Below, in pieces: positions 11,841 through 23,432 of a DNA stretch of 64,000 nucleotides; the stretch's first letter is position 1, and every line of letters begins with the position of its first letter. The notes below the pieces were generated by a model that worked only from the letters and a program-made list of their open reading frames with translations, searched no databases and was not told the origin of the DNA. The DNA comes from Blasia pusilla. Lineage: Eukaryota; Marchantiophyta; Marchantiopsida; Blasiales. The position numbers and the translations under genes were made by a program. The DNA lies in assembly GCA_050084515.1 (NCBI GenBank), contig CM114273.1, forward strand, positions 10,354,001-10,418,000, given 5' to 3'.

Positions 11841-12263
11841 GGATGCAAAATGAGGTTTTAGATTGTACTTTCATTTTCCAAAACCTTCACTTTGAGCTTG
11901 AACTCTATTCAGCCCAAGGCAAATGATAGATTTTTTCCAGACCTTGGATGGAAAAAGTGATTGGTTCCACACTTATGATTCCACTGATTTTTCAGTTTTC
12001 TAAATTTTGTGCAAATTGCAACTCGTCGGACTCACATGGGTTGCCAAAATGTGGAAGAGAAAAAAAATTTGTGGGAGTGCTTAAGAACTAAGAAGAAAAG
12101 TGCAAAAAAAAACACACCAAAATTTTCCTCTCTTCAACCCAACAGAAACTCTCTTAAAAAAAAAGTATCTCTTTGGGTTGAAGGTAGTTTCCTCTGTCCT
12201 TTGTCCTCTCTTCCTTTGTCCTTTGTCCTTTGTCCTCTCTTCCTCCTCCTCTTACCGCACCTC
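11841..12263 (+). repeat. 3' UTR and right terminus of MULE copy A
   Basis: Non-coding tail between the transposase stop and the element end. It contains one diverged half-palindrome (around 12010-12045), an A-rich stretch and a CT-rich run of CTTTGTCCTCTCTTCC units, then the terminal CTCTTACCGCACCTC. The same tail occurs inverted in copy D (49868-50306), with the CT-rich run expanded differently. Confidence 0.65.
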
Positions 12264-12849
12264 CCTTTCGTCAGGGAGGGCCAGACATGATTTGGGATGA
12301 GGTGAACGGAGCATTGGAGGAGCCTACAGTAGATGAGCGCGAGCACGCAATGGGGTTCGCTACTGATACTACGGTGATGCCAAGGATGACTGAGGCATCC
12401 CTAGGGCAGGTGTTGGGGCAGGAAATGGACCTCAATTGTCTCTCATGGATAGTCGGCCTAGGTATGGCTGAGCAGAGATGGATGAGAGTGTCGTCCATGC
12501 CGTCACGTCCATGAGTTGGACCATTGCCTACAAGGTCTGTAGAGGTATTGGCTGGGGGCGGGACGAGGAGAGATAGACATCCATGGACTTCCTAGGACGT
12601 CGTTTGAGTAGAGAGTGCGAAGGTGGCCAGAGTAGCACATGTTCATTATTTGGATGTAGAGCATGGTGTAGGAGGTTAGAGTGGAGTGGCTGTTGCAGAG
12701 GTGGCTAGGGTTGCTACATAGAAACCAAAGCTGGAGGTTGCGTCCTCTCCGGGTGAGGTCACGATGGAGACTTGGGAGCCTGTGATAGGTCTCAAGTTGA
12801 TAGGAGGAGAGCGACGGCAAGTTTATAGGTTTCTGAGAGGGCATGTGAG

Positions 12850-14225
12850 TTGTTTTGCCTTAGTATGAGAGACTTGAGTATGCAGAAGGGTCCCCGGATA
12901 CGGATTGAGTTGGCTAGTGATACGCCGATCTTTCGTCGACCCTACAGGTATTCCGATATGGAGCGAGCCTTGATTCAGAGTTGGCATGACTTGTTGGAGG
13001 CAAGACTTGTGGAGTTCTCACATGGAAAGTATGCATCTACCACAGTCATGCCGGCGAAGAAGGATATGTATGGCAGCTGGACGGATAGGCGGATGTGTGG
13101 AGATTACCGTCCTATCAACCGACACAAGAGGTCAGATCGGTACGCCATGCCTACTCCTGAGGAGATCTTTGATGCGGTAGGGCATGCAAAGATCTTCAGT
13201 ACTTTAGATCTCCATGCTATCATCAACTTCCTATCAGGTTTGAGGACAGGGAGAAGAGAGCATTGAGGGGGAGAGATTGCTTGTATTAGTGGCGGTTCTT
13301 ACCATTTGGGTTGAAGAACGCGCCTGCAGAGTTTCAGAGAGTGATGGATAGGAATCTAGCTAGCTTGGATATTGTATGATGTTCCATAGATGATATTCTT
13401 ATCTTCAGTTCCAAGATTGAGAAGCATGAGCGACACCTAGAGGAGGTGTTTGGGTGATTGCAGTAACATGGACTCAAGCTACATCCAGGCAAGTGCAGAT
13501 TCTTTCAGGAGCAAATTGAGTACTTGGGACACACCATATACCCGAGTGGGTTAGGCGTTTAGTAGATGAATGTAGAGGCTATTGCGCAGATTCCACGCCC
13601 TACATATGTAAGTCGAGTTCGAGCATTTCTTGGACTGGCAAACTTCTATCGACGGTATGTCAAGGGTTTTAGTGCGATCGCAAAGTCTTTGACCTTGTTG
13701 ACGAGACTTGATCAGGTTTGGTTGTGGGGAGATGATCAGGAACGAGCATTTAGGAGCTGAAGGATAGGTTGAGGTCCTCACCCATTTTACAGAGACCGGT
13801 CAGGGGTCGCCCATTCCAATTACATACGGATTGGAGCATGTTGGGTCTAGGAGCAGTCCTTACTCAGAGGGATGATGAGGAGGGGGAGTTCGTGGTGGCT
13901 TACGCGAGCCGATCAAACAAAATTGCAGAGGCAAAGTATAGCTCCTACGAGGGAGAGTGCTTGGTTGTAGTGTGGGCCGTGGCACATTTCAGGTGCTATT
14001 TATTCGGCAACCCTTTCACACTTATCACTGATCATCAATCGTTAAGGTGGTTGATGGAGTCCGACAAGCTTACGGGAAAGCTTGCTAGGTGGGCTCTATT
14101 ACTACAAGAGTATGAGTTTGAGGTGGTTTATAGGCCAGGTCGGCTGAACAAGGATGCGGATGGGTTGAGTCGTAACCCTTGTTCGAGTCAGAGAGACGAT
14201 ACAAGAGCTCGATGGCACGGAGAGA
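12850..14225 (+). pseudogene. gypsy-2 reverse transcriptase and RNase H
   Basis: RT starts with the canonical pattern for this family: IFRRPYRYS, LVEFSHGKYAS, MCGDYRPINRHKRSDRYAMP, FSTLDL. It continues after a stop with LPFGLKNAPAEFQRVMDR, and the catalytic YxDD motif is degraded to SIDDILIFSS after a stop. Then come the thumb region (GLANFYRRYVKGFS) and RNase H (HTDWSMLGLGAVLTQ, YEGECLVVVWAV, ITDHQSLRWLM, KDADGLSRNPC). The RNase H part (13769-14225) is open. Several stops upstream make it non-functional. Confidence 0.87.
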
Positions 14226-15465
14226 GTGATGAGGAGATGGTGCCTGGGTGGCATGGATCTGTCTATCTTTGTTGGTTGATTATGGTAGGTCAGCCACAGG
14301 TGATAACTCCAGTGGTGGGGTTGGATGATGAGTCTTTGGATCCAGAGGTCAATGAGGAGAGGATAGGTGGTGGTGATATCCATGATAACGTGGAGGTTGT
14401 GGAGTACTTGCGCATTGGGGTCATAGCGAGCACAGTGAGTGCTAGGGAGCGGGATCGGATCCTACAACGAGCCAAGAGGTTCAGGTGGGAAGGGACTCAC
14501 ATTTTGCGGGTATGGAAAGATGTAGGATACGAGTGGTACCTCATCCTTCCCAGCGAGCACGTGTACTCCGACATGGCCATGAGGAGTTGGGACATTTTGG
14601 AGTAAAACGTACTTACAGCTTACTCCATATTCAATATTGGTGGCGCGGCATGTATACTAGGGTACAGCAGTTTGTGGCCACATGTATGGTATGTGACAGA
14701 GTACGAGCATCCTTGAATGCTCCCACTCTGTAGTTACATCCTTTATGGGATGTTATCGGTGGAGTTTAGACTTTGCGGGACCTTTGCCATTGACGGGGCG
14801 TCATCATAGGTATATATTGGTCATGGTGGAGCATTTCTCCAAGTAGATAGAGTTGGTGGCACTACCGGACAAGGCAAGCGAGGGAACAACTTATGCATTT
14901 CTAGATCGTGTGCTTAGTCACTTTGGTGCACAGGCGGAGGTGTTGACTGACCAGGGTACCAAGTTTAGGGGAGAGTTTCAGGACTTGTGTGATCAAGCGC
15001 TGATAGATCACCGCACCAAGTCCAGAGATCATCCTGAGGCGGATGGATTGGCAGAGAGAGCGGTACAAACGGTGAAGAGAGGGTTGCACAAGTATGGCTT
15101 GTAGCGGGGACAGCTGAGGGACTGGGACCTACACTTGCCATGGTTGGCTATGGGTTATCGCTTTAGTCGGCGGGCATCCTTGCCGTCATTTTCACCGTAC
15201 ATTTTGCTCTTTGGGAGAGAGCCAAATTTACTCGGAGCCATTCGACGTAACATGGCGGAGGTGTTAGATCTTGATGATCCAGATGTGTGGGTACAAGCAT
15301 GTTCTCAAAGGGCGGAGGTTTTTTCGTAGAGTTATGCCTATGGCCTTTGAGAACTTAGCTATTGCTCAGCATAGAGATACATTGAGGTACGCGACCATTT
15401 GTGGAGGAGATTATCGTCTAGGGATTAGGAGGTTTCATCTTGGAGATTACGTGTATTTACAGTAG
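14226..15465 (+). pseudogene. gypsy-2 integrase
   Basis: The zinc end is visible as GHFGVKRTYSLLHIQYWW...CMVCDRV (14485-14733). The DDE core follows in pieces: the first-Asp region around 14770-14850 has stops, the second Asp is in EVLTDQGTKF, and the Glu is in ADGLAERAVQTVKRGL (14853-15104). The C-terminal stretch (WLAMGYRFSRRASLPSFSPY, LLFGREP) lies at 15135-15329. Four frames with stops between them show a decayed copy. Confidence 0.85.
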
Positions 15466-15650
15466 GCGGCACCCACGACGCTAGATGTCACTGCAAACGC
15501 ACAATCTTACGTGTGCGTGAGATATTCAAGATGTAGTTCCCAGGATGATGGATGTGTCCGAGATGTGTATAGGGTAATAGGCCATGTCAGAGAGATGTGA
15601 TATTTTCTATCTGGAGTTAGGGGGATCCAATTGCCAGCTAGGGGGGCGGT

Positions 15651-16629
15651 TGTGTAATCTCCATGTATATGTATGAGTTGATTTTTGTACATGTGTGGAT
15701 CAACCCGTGTGTGGGGAAGATTGGTGTTGTGTGGTGTAGATGTAACCAAAAATATATGTTGTATAGCGATATGTATGTGTACGAAAGCTATCACATGTGA
15801 GTAGCCGATAGGCCGAGATCTATTGTGGATAGGTCGTAAGAGCTAGCGGAATATCTTGAGTGTAACTTTGTCCCACGATGTCGGATGAGGTTGAGGATAG
15901 GTCCATTGTGTCAGGAACGTTGTTTCTGATAACTTTCATGTTGAGGTCTTTCACAGCCGGGTGACTTATTGACCAGGTCACCCGCCCGTGGTAACCTCTG
16001 CGCGCAGGGTATCAAGGGGATAGGTATTTTTAGGGGAAGAGCCATTTGGCTCTTCCCAACCCTATCTAAGAGAGGAAGATGGCTTTCCTAAGCCATCTTT
16101 CTCATGTTGGGACGTTGGAGCACCTCTCTTGTATGTGTGTGAGATAGGACTAGGGTGCTAGTGTCCGGATTCCTTGATAGCATAGGGTGGACAAGGCTCG
16201 ATATGCCGATGTAGATTGAGGAGTGGAGTTTTAGGCCGGGTCTGCCGTTTTTACTACAGTTTATTTTTTTCTGTCACATCTGAGAAAGCCGATAGGCCTA
16301 GATCTATCGTGGATAGGGCGTAGGAGCCAACGGACTATCTTGAGTGTAACTTTGTCCCACGATGTCAGATGAGGTTGAGGATAGGTCCATTGTGTCAAGA
16401 ACGTCATTTGTGACAACTTTCATGTTGAGGTCTTTCACAGTCGGGTGACTTGTTGACCAGGTCATCCGCCCCTGTGCGCCTAGGTTACCAAGGGGATAGC
16501 TATTTTTAGGGGAAGAGCCTTTTGGCTCTTCCCAACCCTATATAAGAGAGGAAGAGGGCTTTCCTCATGCATTTTTATCATGTTGGGTCGTTGGAGCACC
16601 TCTCTTGTATGTGTGAGAGATAAGACTAC
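15651..16629 (+). repeat. gypsy-2 3' LTR with internal tandem duplication
   Basis: A purine tract (AGCTAGGGGGGCGGT) precedes TGTGTAATCTCC at 15651, the likely LTR start. From 15791 a ~483-bp unit is repeated in tandem: 15791-16273 and 16274-16629 align through most of their length (GCCGATAGGCC..., TTGAGTGTAACTTTGTCCC..., GGACGTTGGAGCACC...). The second unit is cut at 16629 by MULE copy B. Each unit contains a strong hairpin (arms GGAAGAGCCA/TGGCTCTTCC near 16035-16056; its counterpart is near 16510). The duplication may be two LTR remnants or a tandem duplication inside one LTR. Confidence 0.6.
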
Positions 16630-18079
16630 GAGGATGGTATTCTGGCAGGAGAGAGGAAGAGAGGAGAGTCTCTCTTCAAAAAAAAAGGGCAGAATTCGCC
16701 TCCTCTCTTCAAAACATTTTGACATATTTGAAATTTTTGTTTGCTTTAAAATTCATGAAATCTTTAGAAGAGAGTAGCACGTGGACCACATTCGGGCCTA
16801 AAGTAACCTCCTTTTTCCAGGGGGCGAAAAACAAGTAGACATCATAAGACCACTACAAACATTCTTCCATCACTCTCCATGTGAGCCTAATTTTCTTCAC
16901 ATTGCCTGTCTAAGTCTACAGTAAGCTGTGTCCATGGGTATTATTGTTGGAGGACCATTGGCAGATAATTTGACCAGAAGTAGCAATTTCATCTCAATGA
17001 AAGGTTCAAATAAAGACTCTAACTATGGTCTTAATTGACTCTGGTGCCCTTCAAGGTTTAACTTCTGTGAATATGTGGTTGACATTATGGATTGTTGACT
17101 CTTCTTGCAAAAGGCATCAAATACTCATCAATAAGGGGCAAATGAAAGGCAAAAGGAAATGCCTTTAAATGATTGTTGACTCTTCTTGCAAAAGGCATCA
17201 ATACTCATCCATAAGGGGGTTTTCCACAACACAACAAATCGCTCGTCACTCATGGTAGCCGAAGACTTTCATTGCATCATTTGATGATGTGGGCTCATGA
17301 ATGGGTGCACAAAGTAAACCATGGAATGGTGTGTGTTTGACAACTTGGTTTCACTATTCTCTCTGCCATTGAGAAATGTGATCACACGAGACAACAATTG
17401 AACCAAAAGATTGACAGTTGTGAGGAGTCAAGAGAAATTGATCAAGGAGAAAATATGATTAGACGAGATGACAATTGAAGCAAAAGATATTTAGTTGTTA
17501 GGAGTAAAGAGGAACTGACGCACCCATGTCCCTTCATTCACATCCTAAATCTGAGAATCCCACAAGGTGCACCCCTTCCAACCCGTCGGAATCGGATGGG
17601 TTGCACCCCTTGCAAGCAAACACACAATAACAAAAGAAGGATCTTGAGAAGTGATTCCATTCCGCCCTGCACCCCATGAGAATCCAAGAGGTTGGGAATC
17701 ACAAAAGGCAATCCGACAAGTAGTAGGAATCCAACACGTCTTAGAGAAGAATGATTTGACAATAATAGGGGAACGAGACAAAAGTGAAGAAGCCAGCCAG
17801 AATGCCTCAAAAGTTGGACTAATAGGGAAAGAGTCAGATCACTCAAGCCGCCCACATGTGGAATCCGACAAGTTGCTTGAAAGTGGTGGTTTAAAATATT
17901 GTGAAAATTTCCAACCCGTCAAAATCAGACGGGTTGCAAAATAAACAGTCTGAGTAGATAGACCAACACAATTGACAACACCAAAAAAATATTCAACAAA
18001 CTTTTACAAACACCATCATGGTTCAAAAAATTCTTGTCCTTTATTATATCCGAAGGACGCTCGGAAATGTACATTTGAT
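16630..18079. repeat. Left terminal region of MULE copy B
   Basis: About 1.4 kb without a supported gene. The first ~160 bp (terminal motif, GAGAGA-rich stretch, TTTTGACATATTTGAAATTT) is nearly shared with copies C and D, then similarity is patchy. A ~79-bp stretch with GATTGTTGACTCTTCTTGC is present twice (near 17093 and 17172). Diverged palindromes lie at about 17576 and 17918. This sequence probably provides the 3' UTR/terminator of gene 1 and the transposase-binding end. Confidence 0.6.
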
Positions 18080-18345
18080 CTAGTCTATGATTTCTTCAGC
18101 CTCTCATCTACAAATTTACTCCTAACTCTCCTAGGTTCCTGTACAAGAGGAATGTCCTGGGATACAAGTGGCTCCTCTGGCCGATTGTAGATGGGGATCA
18201 AAAATGTTGGGGAATTCGAGAGCCTTGGCCCCACCCTAGCTACACCACAACGGTCCCATGTAACCTAATTTGAGTCCCACCGCCTTCATTGGCAGTAAAT
18301 CTTGTACGCTTTGCAAGGTGACACCCATCCAGTATCAATACGTGC
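18080..18345 (-). pseudogene. Duplicated terminal exon (E5b) remnant of gene 1, copy B
   Basis: Reading minus, the segment encodes DGARIDTGWVS, then IYNRPEEPLVSQDIP and RRVRSKFVDE before frames break. It corresponds to copy C 40195-40480, which ends FVDDEAEEIID-stop. It is a tandem duplicate of the true last exon (ending DDEAKDFIE in copy D). In copy B the exon-5a start (18370-18390) runs straight into this duplicate, as if the two had recombined. Confidence 0.45.
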
Positions 18346-18916
18346 TCCGTCCTTGGAAACCAATAAATCTCTACTCCAAAACGCTTCAGTCAAGTTGGGT
18401 CCTTTAGTTCTTTGAACTCACTCGTCATCGTCTGAGAGCTCTTCCAAAATTACTGTCGGCCTTCCCTCCCAATTTTTGGAATAGTGGGAAGTGACGATGG
18501 TGTCACTATCAATGGTGGGTCTGGAACCGGAGCTCTCGGCTTTGGAGGAGAGTTCTCTGCTTCCACTAGCATGTCGTTATCTTCCTTTGCCTCTTTGCAA
18601 AGGTCATAAAGTTCCTGCCTTCCCTTATGGCAGAGAATGTTCCTCCCACTCTTCCACGCGCCTCTGATACTCGCCCGTGATAGGCCCACTAAGTCGAAGA
18701 CCAAGTCACCCGGCCTTGAATAGATCTCGATGAGCGTTTGCATCAAGGCAGGGGACTTTTCTCTTCCTCCAAGTAAGGGGGTCCCGTCTTGCATGTAAAT
18801 TCCTGAGGGGGAATTGAATAAACTATCTGAGTTGAATCCATCGGAGCATAGATCAACATGAACACTTGGAAGTTGTGCTCCGGCCTTACAAAAAAGTAGA
18901 CAAAAGAGTGGTCCAT

Positions 18917-19421
18917 CTGTAAAGAAGAAGGTTGGAAACCATATCAGCAAAAATAAAGAGCTACTTGACCCTTGGTCTACTCTCAATATGGTGACACAAT
19001 GTGCAACACGTCCATAGTGTATTCTAGTCCCTGTTGATTACCAACCCATAAAAACTTGGCCTATAGTCCTAACAGTAGAGCAATCTGTCGGAGTCGGACG
19101 GGTTATTTTACAAGTGTAAGTGTTTTTTTTTTTTGCCATGAGCAACCCGTCGGAAGGCGACAGGTTGCTAGCTTAGAGCAACCCATCGCTTTCAGACGGG
19201 TTGCATCACTCTAGAAACACAAGGAAAAGCACAAATATTTGCAACCCGTCGGATTCCGACGCGTTGCACTCACTCAATGGAGACATGTGGTAAATTTGCA
19301 ACCCGTCGCTTTCATACGGATTGCTACACCCTAGCCACAAGCTGTTGGGAACCGACGGGTTGCATGCAGAGATGCAACCCGTCGGAGCTAGATGGGTTGA
19401 ATTTGGATTAAGAGCACTTAC
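18917..19421 (-). repeat. Gene 1 intron 3 with palindrome cluster, copy B
   Basis: Bounded by a 5' splice site (CCG|GTAAGT on minus, 19420-19421) and the acceptor before E4 (TTTACAG at 18917 on minus). It contains about six palindromes between 19070 and 19400, several with non-palindromic centres such as GTCGGAAGGCGAC. The same intron in copies D and E has matching sites. Confidence 0.65.
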
Positions 19422-21462
19422 CGGACTTGACTCGTCGCCGATCAGAGTGGATACTCTTTCTTGATGATCCATGATTGCGTCGTCCTTCACTTCAGCGACC
19501 GCTTCACGCACTGAAGGTTGAAGAGCTCGTCCTCGCTCCCTCCAGTCAAGACCAAGAAACAACCCCTGTCACTCAGACAAGCGTCTGCAAAAGAAAACAA
19601 GAGCGCGATCTGGTCGTAGGAAAGAGGGACATTCCCGTTTGGGATAGTGTCAGACGGATTGCTGTCCCACAAGCAAAACCCAGAGGGCAAATCTTCGATG
19701 AGGAGATCCAGCGCTACCTACTTGACCACCCCATGGACTGTTTGGGGAGCGTGCCCGTTTTGTTGAACTTTTTGTCCCAGCATGGTCAATTTGTCGATGG
19801 CGAGTGTCGACTCCTAGGAACTGAAACTTTGCAGCTCATCCACAAGATGAGTGAAGTGAATGAGGACATTTGTCCTGGTTGTTGTTTCTCTATGCCTTCC
19901 CAAGGATGATGGAGTGTATTCCACATCATATCTGCTTCCTGGGACGAACCTGACGCCTCCCACTTTCGCTTCTCCCGAGTTTGCGGTTGGCTTGTGGGGG
20001 TCTCTGTTACCTCACACTCCACATGAGTTTTCTTGGCAGAGGACCTGGTCCGTCCCTCTCGCCGCGCTCGCCCGAAAAATTCCGCCTCTCGCCTTGAGGT
20101 GTTAGCCTCTTTTCTGGAAGAGTCGGCCTCGGAATTCTTTGATCCCCTCGCCTTTTCTTTCAAACCCGCTGTAGATTTGGCCTTGGCGGTGACGATCTTG
20201 GACATCAACTCCGCTGTTTCAAGGGCTTACTCCTCCACATCTCCTTTGAAAAAATCTTCAGGCTCACGAAATTCAGAATGTCGTCCCTACATGTGACGAC
20301 TGCATCATAGACCAAGCGTAGATTTTTTTTGGTTATGTCCTCAGGGTCGTTGAAGTCCAACCAGATTGGGCAGTTGTCAACCTCCCAGTCGGACATGCCC
20401 TGTGCCATCTCCATGTCGTACATGGAAAATGCCTCTCCATCAGGCGGAGAAGCCCACAATTTGTAGGCTGCTGGTAGTTTTTTCCAGGTACATGTATTCT
20501 TACAATTGATGAGGATCCTGTACACCATCCGTTGGGCAGCTCTTTGTCGAGATAAATCGGCCACCTGCTCCTGAAGATCCCACTTCTTCTTTGCAAAATC
20601 TCTTTTTCTTGCGACAATTTCTTCATCCTGGTCTACTTGAGGGAGGATGTGATTCTTGAACATCATCCTGAAGCTTGGGTTTTTTGTGGGCTTGTCTTGG
20701 ATGTCATCAAGCCATAGTTTGAAATCTTCTGCACTCTCTAGGTTTGCTTCCTCCGGAAGTGGCTCAATCTTCTTCAACTCCGCTTGAAGACCCACGAGCA
20801 TGGACTTCACGAGAAGCCGCAACCCGTCCCAGAATGACCATTCAGGTAGCCAATGGGAGATCATTGGATCAGAAGCTCCCGGAGGATGGTGTGCCGCCCG
20901 CTTTTGGGCCTCTGTGCCCTCGTGATTGATTTTCATCAGTCGGATTCTCCTAAACTCGGAAATTCCAGACATTGCAAATGTGTGAACGCAGTCTAGAGAC
21001 ACTTTCTCGTCGATCCGACCCTGTGGATCTTTGTCTATATATCGCTGGCGTTTGATTATCGCCTTGAGCTCCTTGTAGAATTTCCGGCCAAGTTCGGGGT
21101 TCAGAATGGCAATGTATTGCTGCATCTTGCTTGCATTGTACATTATAGCTACAGATACTGTAGCCTGGATAAACTTTGCATGTTCAGACGCAAACACGTT
21201 CTCCCTTTGCTCCAGTTCCAATGAAGCGCTCTTCTTGGCGGCTTGGATCTTCGACCAACAAAGGATTGTGACGGTTGCATCTTGGGAAATGAAGGTATTT
21301 TCCCAAGTCTTCTTTTTAATTTGAGCCCCCTTCGCCAACATCTCATTTACCATAGCATCGCCCAAGAACCCCTTGTACTCTACCAGGTGCGTCATAAGCA
21401 TCTTTTTCACCATATCGCAAACCTGGATCGAGTGGTGGGTGACGTTCCCCTTGGATACAATC

Positions 21463-22262
21463 CTGCACATCCAAACACCAGCTAAGAATTATTGCAAGCT
21501 ACCGTTTTCCTGCAACCCTTCGGACTCCGACTGGTCGCAACACCTAGTGGTCAAAATTGTAGCACAAAGAAAAATATTGCAACCCGTCGGAGTTCGACGG
21601 GTCGCAACACCTTTTTTTCTGTTATTCTTATTGCAACACTCACGCAAATTTTGAGACATAATTGCAACCCATTGGAGTCCGATGGATTGCACTCGGATTT
21701 TTGATTTTCAGGTCCATCTATTTTAGTCCTTGGCTACAATCCGTCGGACTCCGACGGGTTGTAAACTGATTTCCATTCAGAGACTGGTTTCCGGAAAAAA
21801 AACTGCACATATAAACCCGTCGGAGTCCGACAGGTTGCGCAATTCCTTGTAAAGCTGGAATTGGACGCCTAAAAGCAAGCTCTCCTACTCTGACCACCTA
21901 CCCATAGGGGCAAATGCAACCCGTCGGACTCCGACGAGTTGCTTTCGGCCAAAAACATCCCAAAAATAACGGATAGTCGAGCAACTCGTCGGACTCCAAC
22001 AAGTTGCTTTTAGGCATCCGATGATTTGTTACGACTAGTTTAACAACTCGTCGGAGTCTGACGGTTTGCAGAACATATAAATCACGCACTCATTTTTACA
22101 CCCGTCGATGGTGGACAGGTTTCGGTATCCCGGCTTTCTCTAGTGTGCTTGGCCACCAGGCAACCCGTCGGACTCCGACGGTTTGCTTGAAGCTTTCCAA
22201 TTATGCAAACCGTCTGACACCGACGGATTGAAGCAATCAAAATTAAGGAAGAGGAAACTAAC
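21463..22262 (-). repeat. Gene 1 intron 2 with palindrome array, copy B
   Basis: The intron runs between E2 (ends ATGAATAG|GTTAGT on minus) and E3 (after ATGTGCAG). It holds about twelve 27-bp palindromes, many in the T:A variant with CTCGTCGGACTCCGACGAG-like cores. Spacing is about 60-80 bp, less regular than in copy C. No coding content is supported. Confidence 0.7.
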
Positions 22263-23432
22263 CTATTCATGGCATGCATTGCCATTTCCACCATTGCCAT
22301 GTGATGAGGAAATGGATGGAGCACGACTGTCTTAACGCAAAAATGCGCCTCCAATGAATTTGGGCGCTCCTCTGCAAACTAGGTCCATGCCATGTACCTT
22401 TGGTGTCCATCCCATATGAAGAAGTAAAGGTTCCGCATCGAGCTAAATTGCGTCCCCTCAATCGCTCTTCTGAACTCATGATCTCTCATCCTCCAGAATT
22501 TATCGAGCGCTTCCAAGTCCTCTTCCGTCGTCAGCGCTTGGGTTCCATGTTCATCGTAAGGCTGAACATAGAACGGAGGGAAGCGTCGACGCAGGATGTT
22601 GTTGTTGCCGAGTGTTTCAGCTTTGCAATTTCCTCCTCCGATTGAATTTCTCGGACGTACTCCATTGTCCGCAATCGGAAAAGTGGAATTCTCATGGCGT
22701 TTTGGCCCTCCATCAGTGCCATCTGCTTAACAACCTGCCACAATGGGGACCAAGTCAATTAACTACACTGTTTTGCCAATGAATTGCATCATGGGCCTTC
22801 ACATAACTCAAACGTTTCTTACCCGCTCAAAGATTGGGTCGGTGTCTTGGCCCGCCAACTGCTCCAAGACAGCATCTAGCAAGTCCACATGAAACTCATC
22901 GATCCGATGAAGGTCGATTTCTTCGGCCGGCCTCAAAGACGAGGAAGACTGTTCTCCTGCTTCTTCAATGATGTCCACCATCTCCACGCTTCCCATCCTC
23001 ATGACCTCATCGTCCATCACTTGAACTTTGGCCATTTCCTCAGTCAATTTTATATTCATGGTGTCCCCACACTTCATCGGGGACATTTCCTGCATCTCAA
23101 CACTCTCTGTTGGACGGGCAAGGCTTTCTTCAATGGCAATTGCTTTTTCCCTTCGACGCATCCTGATGCTTTTTCTCACGTTTCTCGTTGGCGACTCTTT
23201 TCTTCAAGGCCTGCGATGCCTCAGCCTTGGCGTTTTGTTTTCCGAGCGCCTCCAGAACACGTTTTGCAAGAAGCTCTTTCCTGTGCATATGTGCTTCCCT
23301 TTCCCGCTGCTCTATCTCTTGCTGCCTTATCTCATTGGCCGAATGAGGCCCTAGAGATGGTGACTTAGGAGTCCCCATGGACTTGGGAGTGATACTCCCT
23401 ACCTTGCTTGCTTGCATTTTTTTCCTCGTCAT

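Larger units (their letters stand above)
1..12263 (+). mobile_element. MULE copy A, right-hand part, interrupted by gypsy-1
   Basis: This is the gene 2 half of a large Mutator-like element. Positions 1-1782 match exon 1 of the transposase in copies B, C and D, and 10346-11840 match exon 2. The sequence then runs to a terminus ending CTTACCGCACCTC at 12263. Copy D has the same terminus in reverse complement (from 49868), so two copies independently define this end. The nine bases after it (12264-12272) would be the right-hand target duplication, but the left end lies outside the window. Gypsy-1 plus a deletion replaces the middle: exon 1 stops at the LTR edge, and the sequence resumes inside the intron near 10025. 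Confidence 0.75.
12264..16629 (+). mobile_element. Ty3/gypsy retrotransposon gypsy-2 (pol and 3' LTR)
   Basis: Downstream of MULE copy A comes the pol region of a second gypsy family on the plus strand: RT, RNase H, integrase, polypurine tract and LTR. Positions 12264-12849 carry no convincing domain and are probably the decayed protease-RT link. RNase H is very similar to that of gypsy-3 (38640-39080), so the two belong to one family. The LTR is interrupted at 16629 by MULE copy B. Gag is absent and may have been displaced by copy A. Confidence 0.75.
18422..23432 (-). pseudogene. Gene 1, copy B: ParB-like / beta-class methyltransferase-like protein
   Basis: Exons inferred from shared GT..AG sites: E1 22823-23432, E2 22263-22734, E3 19422-21462, E4 18422-18916. 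E1 is a charged, helical N-terminus beginning MTRKK. E2 holds part of the ParB-like domain, with the DGNHR segment damaged here. E3 is the best preserved middle region in the window (421 open residues, 20205-21470), then a basic Ser/Lys-rich linker and methyltransferase motif IV (DLPSG, near 19680). E4 carries motif I (GDLVFDLVGLS). It lies divergent to the transposase, whose start is 1.3 kb away. Frameshifts in E2, late E3 and E4 make this copy non-functional. Confidence 0.65.
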
